This document shows positions 1 to 5,880 of a stretch of DNA of 23,048 nt, in pieces. Within the stretch, counting starts at the first letter, position 1; every line of letters starts with the position of its first letter. The translations under genes and the position numbers were made by a program. The notes under the pieces were generated by a model. It ran no database searches. It saw only the letters and a list, made by a program, of their open reading frames with translations, and was not told the origin of the DNA. The DNA comes from Clostridia bacterium BRH_c25 (GTDB lineage Bacteria > Bacillota_A > Clostridia > Lutisporales > Lutisporaceae): positions 1 through 23,048 of the forward strand of contig LOES01000194.1 in NCBI GenBank assembly GCA_001515955.1. Direction: 5' to 3'.

Positions 1-173
1 TTTGCTGATTTGTATTCGCTGTCTGTGATTCCAGAAATGTCATATCTGTTGATTATTCTAAGATTTGTAAGCTTATCTATCCCAAGGTTTTCCCTGATAT
101 CGTTGAACAGATCCTTTGCAGAAACGGCATAGTCGATTTTTTTCTCGACATATACCCTTTTTACATCGCTCAT
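1..173 (-). CDS. purL: Phosphoribosylformylglycinamidine synthase, N-terminal fragment (5' end of gene; rest outside window)
   Basis: FGAM synthase catalyses the ATP- and glutamine-dependent fourth step of cytoplasmic purine synthesis. Only the first 57 codons lie in the window, running off the left edge. The peptide begins MSDVKRVYVEKKIDYAVSAK and continues with NIRENLGI-like and NRYDISGI segments, which I recognise as the N-terminus of the long single-chain PurL typical of Clostridia. The ATG at 171-173 has a GAGGTG Shine-Dalgarno at 181-186, seven bases upstream. It is divergent from the LysR gene at 315, with 141 bp between them. No riboswitch-like structure or clear purine-repressor box was seen in that gap. 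Identification rests on a short peptide, so it is likely but not certain. Confidence 0.75.
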   Translation of the reverse strand, partial: MSDVKRVYVEKKIDYAVSAKDLFNDIRENLGIDKLTNLRIINRYDISGITDSEYKSA

Positions 174-235
174 CAAATTTCACCTCATTTGTACTAATAT
201 CTCTTTAATACTCCATACTTATTCTATCTGGCTAC

Positions 236-264
236 TTTACAATTAGATTTTATCATAGTAAAAT
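236..264 (+). promoter_or_regulatory. Candidate sigma-A promoter for the LysR gene at 315
   Basis: TTTACA at 236-241 and TAAAAT at 259-264 are separated by 17 bp. An AT-rich dyad (AATTATTTTAAATAATT-like repeats) follows at about 262-295, in the leader before the gene; it could be an autoregulatory LysR site, but AT-richness makes such dyads common by chance. Confidence 0.5.
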
Positions 265-314
265 TATTTAAAATAATTAATATTATTAATATTGTTGATA
301 AGGAGAGCTTATAT

Positions 315-1208
315 ATGGATATTAGCTTCGAACTCTACAAGGTATTTTATTATGTAGCAAAATCTCTGAGTTTTTCCGCGGCATCAGAAGAGCTTTTTAT
401 CACACAATCAGCGGTAAGCCAGTCTATTAAGCTTCTGGAGGAAAAGCTCAAATGTCAGCTTTTTTTCAGAAATACAAAACGAGTCAAGCTTACCAGAGAA
501 GGGGCTATTTTATTTGGGCATATTGAACAGGCCTTTAATTTCATAAAGTCCGGTGAAAGGACGCTTGAGGAAATGAACTCCCTGGGTCAGGGCGAAATCA
601 GGATAGGAGCCAGCGATACTATCTGCAAATACTATCTTATGCCGTTTATAAAACGCTTCAACCACATTTATCCCAATATAAAGATTCATCTTACCAATAG
701 AACCTCCCCCAAGTGCATTGAGCTTCTAAGGAAAGGAAGCGTTGATCTAAGCGTGATCAATATTCCCGAAAAATGCAATTACAGCAATATTTCCGTAACG
801 AACACCAAAAGCATAAGGGATGTATTTATAGCCAATGATAATTTCAAGACGCTGAAGGGCAGAAAGGTATCCTTAAAGGAACTGGAAAACTATCCTCTCC
901 TTGTATTGGAGGCTAAAACTACAACCAGAGAATTTTTTGACAACCTGATGGCAAAGCATGGGGTATCCATAAAACCTGAAATTGAACTCGGAAGTGTGGA
1001 TATATTGATGGAAATGGCCAAAATCGGGCTTGGAATTGCCTTTGTACCGGATGAATGCGTCAATCAGGAGCTGTCAAAGGGAGAAATATTTGTGTTGGAC
1101 ATAAAAGAAGAAATCCCCGATAGAAACCTGGGATTCCTTATACATTCCAATATACCGCTGCCTCTTGCGGCATCAAAGTTCGTGGAGCTGCTGGAAGGCT
1201 TACGCTAG
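315..1208 (+). CDS. LysR-family transcriptional regulator
   Basis: A 297-residue protein of normal LysR-type length. Residues about 3-62 form the N-terminal winged helix-turn-helix: a SFSAASEELFITQSAVSQSI scanning/recognition segment followed by LEEKLKCQLFFRNTKRVKLT and the wing. Residues about 88-297 are the two-lobed effector-binding domain, with the usual GEIRIGASDT opening strand. The ATG is preceded by AAGGAG at 300-305, well spaced. The gene is divergent from purL and convergent with alaX. The target cannot be told from sequence: LysR regulators often control a divergent neighbour, but purL would be unusual. The ligand is unknown. Confidence 0.9.
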   Translation: MDISFELYKVFYYVAKSLSFSAASEELFITQSAVSQSIKLLEEKLKCQLFFRNTKRVKLTREGAILFGHIEQAFNFIKSGERTLEEMNSLGQGEIRIGASDTICKYYLMPFIKRFNHIYPNIKIHLTNRTSPKCIELLRKGSVDLSVINIPEKCNYSNISVTNTKSIRDVFIANDNFKTLKGRKVSLKELENYPLLVLEAKTTTREFFDNLMAKHGVSIKPEIELGSVDILMEMAKIGLGIAFVPDECVNQELSKGEIFVLDIKEEIPDRNLGFLIHSNIPLPLAASKFVELLEGLR

Positions 1209-1269
1209 TGCTTATTAACACAACATATTTTCTTGTCATTCATAGTGTTAATAATGCACTTCCTTGATT

Positions 1270-1312
1270 TGTGCCTCGCATACCCTAGAATAAAATTGCT
1301 TTACGAGGCACA
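1270..1312. repeat. Inverted repeat between convergent LysR and alaX genes
   Basis: TGTGCCTCG at 1270-1278 pairs perfectly with CGAGGCACA at 1304-1312 across a 25-nt loop. The right arm overlaps the alaX stop codon. Neither side has a clear T-tract, so it may be a weak bidirectional terminator or mRNA 3'-end stabiliser rather than a classical intrinsic terminator. Confidence 0.45.
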
Positions 1313-2026
1313 TTCACAAAGCTTCACATATATTCTCTTGTTTATCTTTCCCTTGCTTTTATATTCCACTATTTCCATGACTCCGACTTCTCTGGTATTA
1401 GCCACGTGGGTGCCGCCGTCGGCCTGCAAATCCAGCCCTGCTATTTCAACTGTCCTCACATGGCTGATTCCTTCCGGCAGCAGGTTTATTTTTGTCCGTA
1501 TCAGGTCGGGTATCTGAAAGGCTTCCTCCCTTGGAAGTATCTTTACCCTGACATCTCTTGCAGCTTTAACCTCCTGGTTCACCTTTTCTTCTATTTCTTT
1601 GATAAGAGCAGCCTCAAGGTTTTCAAACTCAAAATCCATTCTCCCGGCTAAAGGCTCCATATTGCCTCCTGTAACCTGCGCGTTATAATCCCTCCATACC
1701 ACGCCGCACAAAATATGCATTGCCGTATGGGTTCTCATGAGCTTATACCGGCTTTCCCAGTCCAGCTGACCCTTCACTTCTGTTCCGGCAGCAGGAAGCT
1801 CACCTTCGATGCAGTGCAATATCCTCCCGTCCTGCTTTTTCACCTTGCTGACCTTGTATGATTTGTTGCCCGCATGAAGGAAGCCTGTATCATTCAGCTG
1901 TCCCCCACCTCCGGGATAAAAAGCTGTTCTGTCCAATATCACAGCATTCTCTGCGCTATCAGTTTCCAGTACTTCGGCACTGAATTCCTTGAGATAGCTG
2001 TCTGTCTGAAATAGAAGCTCAGTCAT
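1301..2026 (-). CDS. alaX: Alanyl-tRNA editing protein (AlaX type)
   Basis: Free-standing relative of the AlaRS editing domain, expected to hydrolyse mischarged Ser- or Gly-tRNA(Ala) in the cytoplasm. From the chosen start there are 241 residues. An N-terminal beta-barrel carries FYPGGGGQLNDTG (about 37-48), as in AlaRS-related proteins. The zinc-type motif HTAMH is at 100-104, and QADGGTHVANT spans about 201-211, where Asp203 sits at the position occupied by Cys in the CGGTH motif of AlaRS; this variant is familiar among AlaX proteins. The ATG at 2026 has GGAGG at 2035-2039, eight bases away. An upstream in-frame ATG at 2044 lacks such a site. A Lys-rich C-terminus ends next to an inverted repeat. 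Confidence 0.88.
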   Translation of the reverse strand: MTELLFQTDSYLKEFSAEVLETDSAENAVILDRTAFYPGGGGQLNDTGFLHAGNKSYKVSKVKKQDGRILHCIEGELPAAGTEVKGQLDWESRYKLMRTHTAMHILCGVVWRDYNAQVTGGNMEPLAGRMDFEFENLEAALIKEIEEKVNQEVKAARDVRVKILPREEAFQIPDLIRTKINLLPEGISHVRTVEIAGLDLQADGGTHVANTREVGVMEIVEYKSKGKINKRIYVKLCECAS

Positions 2027-2053
2027 TTTATATCCCTCCATCATTTGAAAATC

Positions 2054-2077
2054 AGTCTCGAGACTCGTATCTCGTAT
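2054..2077. repeat. Short palindrome plus tandem heptamer between fni and alaX
   Basis: A perfect 12-bp palindrome AGTCTCGAGACT (2054-2065) is followed by two tandem copies of CTCGTAT (2064-2070, 2071-2077). It lies in the 58-bp gap between the fni stop and the alaX start. It may be only low-complexity spacer; no T-tract follows. Confidence 0.35.
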
Positions 2078-2084
2078 CTATCTT

Positions 2085-3128
2085 TCATTTAAATTTATAG
2101 CTGTACAATTCTCTGAGCTCACCCTTTAGCAGGTACGGTATATTCTTCAGCTCTGTTACATCCTTGGCTCCCAAAAGCAGCATCAGGACTTTAGCTCCGT
2201 ATATAAGGTCCTCCATATACCTTTCTGCAGCTTCATAGCCTTTTTCAATCAGTATTCTGAGGATTGCCCCTCCTAAAGCCACCATGTCCGCATCCATGCA
2301 AAGAGCTTTAATTAACTCCTCAGGCTTTGAAATACCTCCTGAGCAGATTAAAAACAAATCGCTGTTGGCTTTTCTGCACTCCAGAAGGCTAAGTGCCGTG
2401 GGTATTCCCCAGGCTTTCATAAAAGAACAGTCCCTTTCAATATTCCGGGAGCTTTCAATGCTCACGAAATTAGTTCCTCCCCTGCCGCTTATGTCTATAT
2501 ACCTAACTCCGGCAGCATAAAGCTGCCCGGCGGTTTCGAAGGACATTCCGAAGCCTGTTTCCTTTACTATTACAGGGACCTCCGACAATGCAGTTATTGT
2601 CTTGATATTCTCCAGTACGCCCTTGAAGCTGCGGTCCCCTTCAGACATGCACATCTCCTGCACAACATTCAGGTGAAGCTGGACAGCATCGGCCTCAATC
2701 ATATCTATGGCTTTATATGCATTATCAATATCCAGATTTGCACTTAGGTTGGCAATTACAATCCCGTCTCTATTTATCTCTCTGACCTTTTTAAAGGTAT
2801 CAACTGCTTCGGGATTATCAAAAGCTATGGTCTGAGAACCTACAGCTATTGGAATATTGAATTTTACCGCAAGTCTTGCCAGCTTTCTGTTTATTTCACC
2901 GGAATATTCCGTTCCCCCTGTCATTGCATTTATCATAAGGGGACTGTCTATATATTTGTTTAAAAATACATACTCTGTACTTACTTCTCCGAAATCAACA
3001 TCAGGAAGTGAGTTGTTCTGCAGTACTACATCCTCAAAGCCATTGCAATCCGCCGAAGGCTCATTCAAAAGAAAATATTTCAGATGCTCATCCTTACGCT
3101 TTCCACGGGTATTTCCCATATTATCCAT
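2085..3128 (-). CDS. fni: Type 2 isopentenyl-diphosphate delta-isomerase (FMN-dependent)
   Basis: Interconverts IPP and DMAPP using reduced FMN and Mg2+, at the entry to isoprenoid synthesis. The 347-residue length is normal for the family. Signatures seen: N-terminal RKDEHLKYFL (11-20), FMN-site NAMTGGT (67-73), the catalytic/metal segment LHLNVVQE (151-158, Gln157 and Glu158), VKETGFG (188-194) and the phosphate-binding GRGGTNF (215-221). A TIM-barrel SGGI strand follows near residue 263. The ATG at 3128 has a GGGGTGG ribosome site just upstream. It lies upstream of alaX with a 58-bp gap, so the two may be cotranscribed. Confidence 0.93.
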   Translation of the reverse strand: MDNMGNTRGKRKDEHLKYFLLNEPSADCNGFEDVVLQNNSLPDVDFGEVSTEYVFLNKYIDSPLMINAMTGGTEYSGEINRKLARLAVKFNIPIAVGSQTIAFDNPEAVDTFKKVREINRDGIVIANLSANLDIDNAYKAIDMIEADAVQLHLNVVQEMCMSEGDRSFKGVLENIKTITALSEVPVIVKETGFGMSFETAGQLYAAGVRYIDISGRGGTNFVSIESSRNIERDCSFMKAWGIPTALSLLECRKANSDLFLICSGGISKPEELIKALCMDADMVALGGAILRILIEKGYEAAERYMEDLIYGAKVLMLLLGAKDVTELKNIPYLLKGELRELYSYKFK

Positions 3129-3182
3129 TATGAACCACCCCTTATATTGCTAATATTTACCTTCGCTACATTAGTTATACAT

Positions 3183-3212
3183 ATTCTATAACGAGTAGGG
3201 GCATATATTCAA
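3183..3212 (-). promoter_or_regulatory. Candidate fni promoter
   Basis: On the minus strand TTGAAT (3207-3212) is followed, with an 18-bp spacer, by TAGAAT (3183-3188); an overlapping TATAGA (3185-3190) gives a 16-bp spacer. The -35 hexamer lies inside the loop of the GGGGCAT inverted repeat described separately. Confidence 0.45.
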
Positions 3213-3231
3213 CATTAATTTGGCATGCCCC
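3198..3231. repeat. Inverted repeat over the fni promoter region
   Basis: GGGGCAT (3198-3204) and ATGCCCC (3225-3231) are perfect inverted copies 20 bp apart. They bracket the candidate -35 element of fni, so they could be an operator. Alternatively this is the end of the neighbouring accessory island. Confidence 0.4.
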
Positions 3232-3246
3232 GTAAGCGAGTTTCAT

Positions 3247-3290
3247 AAAAGGCTTCCTTAGTCGTTAAAATGCTTCAATAGAAGCCTTTT
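3247..3290. terminator. Probable terminator after the ATPase gene (bidirectional)
   Basis: AAAAGGCTTC (3247-3256) is the inverted copy of GAAGCCTTTT (3281-3290). Read on the plus strand, a smaller GCTTC-AATA-GAAGC hairpin (3272-3285) is followed by CTTTTTTATT. On the minus strand the larger stem ends in TTTT and lies 180 bp beyond the ATPase stop, so it probably ends that transcript and separates the accessory region from fni. Confidence 0.55.
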
Positions 3291-3359
3291 TTATTATAGC
3301 TTTATGCAAATATCAAGAAATAATGCTGTTTTGTTTCCTTCAGCGTCGCTGTGAGTCCG

Positions 3360-3476
3360 ATTTGAGTTGCCGAAGTAAAATAGTGAACTCGTTCAGCTAA
3401 AGCTGAACATCGGGGATTCAGATGGGGATTCTACCCGTAGCTGGCTATTTGACCAGCCTGCCACCTCCACTCAAAT
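3360..3476 (-). other. Structured non-coding element at the 3' end of the ATPase gene
   Basis: This is the bulk of the gene-free stretch 3129-3470. Outer arms ATTTGAGT (3360-3367) and ACTCAAAT (3469-3476) are perfect inverted copies. Inside are three smaller hairpins: GTTCAGC-TAAA-GCTGAAC (3391-3408), CGGG...CCCG (3411-3437) and GCTGG...CCAGC (3440-3457), plus a direct repeat of GGGGATTC at 3412-3419 and 3424-3431. The layout is like a multibranched RNA or a small palindromic insertion element. The right arm overlaps the last codons and stop of the ATPase gene. No family was recognised. Confidence 0.45.
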
Positions 3477-4778
3477 GATATCTTGTTTTGACATTGACTC
3501 CACCGCCCACAGCGGCAAGTTAAGCAGCCAATCTTCTTTCTTATATTCCGTCATGGCTGTACGGATTGAAATTTCCGGCCGGAATTTTTCATAGTAGGTT
3601 TTGAGACTTTTTGCTTTCAAATTTGTTTCGGCCTTTACCTCAATAGGGATAATCTCCGTGCCGGTGTCGATTAGAAAGTCGATTTCGGCACCACCACGGT
3701 CGTTTGTCCAGTAATAGGTTTCTAAACCTTTAATCGTTTTAAGCTGCTGCAAAACATACTGCTCGGTCAGAGCGCCTTTGAACTCTCTAAAAAGCCCGTT
3801 ACCGTCAAGCAGTACGGTTTGATTAAGCCTTATCATGCATGACAGCAGCCCCACATCGAGGAGAAATAGCTTAAATGCCTTTAAGTCTTCATAGGCCTTT
3901 AACGGCAGGCTGGGAGCCGTTGCACGCTGCACCTTATGAACAAGGCCGCAATCGGTCAGCCACAACATGGCCATTTCGTAATCTTTTGCCCGTGAGCCCT
4001 CTTTGATGAGACCATAAATAAATTTTTTGTTCTCTTTCGTAAGCTGTGACGGAATACTGTTCCAAAGCATACGGATGCGCGGCACGACCTCGTTCGGTGC
4101 GTGTTTGGAAAAATCCTGTTCATAGGCCGCAAGAATACGCTGCTGTATCTCCCGTGCCTCATTAAAATCATGGTTATCGGCAAAATTCACAACAACCTCC
4201 GGCATACCGCCTACATAATAATAATGCTTGAGCAAATCGATGTACTCTTGCTTAAAAGTGGTTGCCAGTTCAAAATCGCCATTTTCAATAAGCCCGACAA
4301 ATTGTTCTTTGCCCATAGCCCGCATAAACTCTGTGAAGGATAACGGATAAAGATCAAGAAATTCGACTTTACCAACGGGGAATGATGTGCCTTGATGCAA
4401 AGCGACGCCAAGCAATGAGCCGGCACAAACGATCTGATACTGTGGAGCGTTTTCATTAAAGTATTTGAGGGATGTTAATGCCTTTGGCACTTCCTGTATT
4501 TCATCAAAAATAATCAGCGTATTAGCCGGATCAATCTTATGGCCTGCGTAAAGTTCCAAGCCCATAATGATCCGGTCAATCTTCATATCAGCATCAAACA
4601 GATTCTTCATCTGTTTGTTATTGTCAAAACTGACATAGACCGTCTCCTTGTAGGCGGTCTGTCCAAACTCTTTCATTAGCCAAGTCTTGCCGACCTGACG
4701 CGCTCCTCGGATAATGAGGGGCTTTTTATTATTCTTTTGCTTCCATTTATAAAGCTGTTCAATTGCAGTTCGATACAT
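3471..4778 (-). CDS. AAA ATPase with C-terminal DUF4143 nuclease-like domain
   Basis: A 435-residue protein of the AAA_14/DUF4143 family, common in bacterial accessory DNA and of unsettled function. The N-terminal P-loop domain shows Walker A GARQVGKT (25-32), Walker B LIIFDE (88-93) and an AGSLLGV sensor-like segment (119-125). The C-terminal part carries GGAEIDFLI followed by IPIEVKAE, which resembles the acidic and ExK parts of a PD-(D/E)xK nuclease fold. Three starts are possible: GTG 4787, ATG 4784 and ATG 4778. The last is best spaced from GAGGTGA at 4784-4790. It has its own promoter, so it is a separate unit from the restriction operon upstream. Confidence 0.88.
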   Translation of the reverse strand: MYRTAIEQLYKWKQKNNKKPLIIRGARQVGKTWLMKEFGQTAYKETVYVSFDNNKQMKNLFDADMKIDRIIMGLELYAGHKIDPANTLIIFDEIQEVPKALTSLKYFNENAPQYQIVCAGSLLGVALHQGTSFPVGKVEFLDLYPLSFTEFMRAMGKEQFVGLIENGDFELATTFKQEYIDLLKHYYYVGGMPEVVVNFADNHDFNEAREIQQRILAAYEQDFSKHAPNEVVPRIRMLWNSIPSQLTKENKKFIYGLIKEGSRAKDYEMAMLWLTDCGLVHKVQRATAPSLPLKAYEDLKAFKLFLLDVGLLSCMIRLNQTVLLDGNGLFREFKGALTEQYVLQQLKTIKGLETYYWTNDRGGAEIDFLIDTGTEIIPIEVKAETNLKAKSLKTYYEKFRPEISIRTAMTEYKKEDWLLNLPLWAVESMSKQDII

Positions 4779-4798
4779 TGACATCACCTCACAATGGT

Positions 4799-4827
4799 AT
4801 TATACTCTATCAATACAAAAATTACAA
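4799..4827 (-). promoter_or_regulatory. Sigma-A promoter of the ATPase gene
   Basis: On the minus strand TTGTAA (4822-4827), a 17-bp spacer and a consensus TATAAT (4799-4804) lie about 20 bp before the chosen ATG. Transcription would start near 4792, leaving a very short leader that begins almost at the Shine-Dalgarno site. Confidence 0.65.
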
Positions 4828-4878
4828 TGAATATAGTAAACTTTAATACATTTTTTACGACGAATAAGTATAATTGTT

Positions 4879-4917
4879 ACAAAAAAACAAACACCCAACC
4901 GAGACAACGACCGGGTG
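4879..4917 (-). terminator. Intrinsic terminator of the restriction operon
   Basis: On the minus strand CACCCGGTCG (4908-4917) pairs with CGGTTGGGTG (4892-4901) in a 10-bp stem with three G-U wobbles and a six-base loop, followed by a T-rich run (TTTGTTTTTTTG) at 4891-4880. It lies 180 bp after the HEPN-like gene, the last gene of that operon. Confidence 0.75.
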
Positions 4918-4972
4918 CTTATTTCATATTTTTCGGTTTTAATCCGCCAGCATCATTCCCACTTGCTCACTT

Positions 4973-5005
4973 GAAACATAACCCAAACAATTCTGTTTAT
5001 GTTTC
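4973..5005. repeat. Inverted repeat in the 3' UTR of the restriction operon
   Basis: GAAACATAA (4973-4981) and TTATGTTTC (4997-5005) are perfect 9-bp inverted copies with a 15-nt loop. No T-tract follows. The rest of the 4918-5097 stretch contains only two very short open minus-strand tails ending near 4922 and 4947 that resemble protein C-termini; they are too short to call genes. Confidence 0.45.
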
Positions 5006-5097
5006 GTAGCTTATGATATTCTAATTACATCAGTTATCCATATCTTTTGGGCTATCTGATTTTTTGTTACCAAGATGTTGCCGCTAATTTTCAAAAA

Positions 5098-5880
5098 TTA
5101 AGCATAGTTTAAGTCTTGACAGTACGATAAAACAGATGCTTTAAATTCTTTAAGCTTTTCTTCGTATTCCCTATTTGAAGCAATCATTTCTCTTACGCTC
5201 ATTTCGTTACAGACTAATAACTCGTTAATGGACATCTTAAAATTTTGTATCATCTGTTCCTCAATAATATCTTTTACTTTAGTATAGTCTGCAAATCCGT
5301 TATTACAAAAACGAATCAATACCCGTTTAAACCATTCTCTGATCTGTTTGTCCATACTATTATGTATATTCCTAATTGATGTTAAGACCGAGTTTGTGCT
5401 TACATTGAAACCTTCTTCAGTTAAAATCTCGAATTTACCGGAAGCGTGTGCCATTTCATTTCTGATATCAACAAGACCACTAACTCTCGAAATTTGAGAT
5501 TTATCCAAATCTATTATTTTGAATATTTTGGGTATATCTTTTTCGGGAATTAGACTATACTCGAAGATAGAGTTTATGTTTTCTACATCTATATCATTCT
5601 CTCTGTTATTGTATGGTCTGGCAAATACCACAGCATCACAATATCTCTTAGGTTCTATTCTGCTTATTTTCCAGATGGTACAATATATGTATGTCATATA
5701 AAGCAGATGAACACCAAAGTAAGAAAATTGATACTGCCCATACTTATAATTTACAGCAACAAGGTTTGTTACGTTTTGGATGTAATTGATTATATCCTCG
5801 TTTTCTAATGGGTTAATGGGCAAGTAATCTAATATTTCTTGAAGATACGGCACATCTGAATAGTCAATTACATCAGACAT
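5098..5880 (-). CDS. HEPN-motif protein, last gene of the restriction operon
   Basis: A 260-residue largely helical protein that I do not recognise by name. The clearest motif is RNEMAH at 140-145, an R-x4-H arrangement as found in HEPN domains, many of which are RNases in toxins and defence systems. The helix before it (SRVSGLVDI) and the charged C-terminal coiled region (about 205-255) fit an all-helical fold. A hydrophobic segment with aromatic residues (about 51-72) may be a core helix rather than a membrane span. The ATG begins on the base after the TAG of the methylase gene, with GGGGTGATAA as ribosome site, so translation is coupled. The RNase role is inference from the motif and context; an abortive-infection or guard function would suit. 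Confidence 0.65.
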   Translation of the reverse strand: MSDVIDYSDVPYLQEILDYLPINPLENEDIINYIQNVTNLVAVNYKYGQYQFSYFGVHLLYMTYIYCTIWKISRIEPKRYCDAVVFARPYNNRENDIDVENINSIFEYSLIPEKDIPKIFKIIDLDKSQISRVSGLVDIRNEMAHASGKFEILTEEGFNVSTNSVLTSIRNIHNSMDKQIREWFKRVLIRFCNNGFADYTKVKDIIEEQMIQNFKMSINELLVCNEMSVREMIASNREYEEKLKEFKASVLSYCQDLNYA

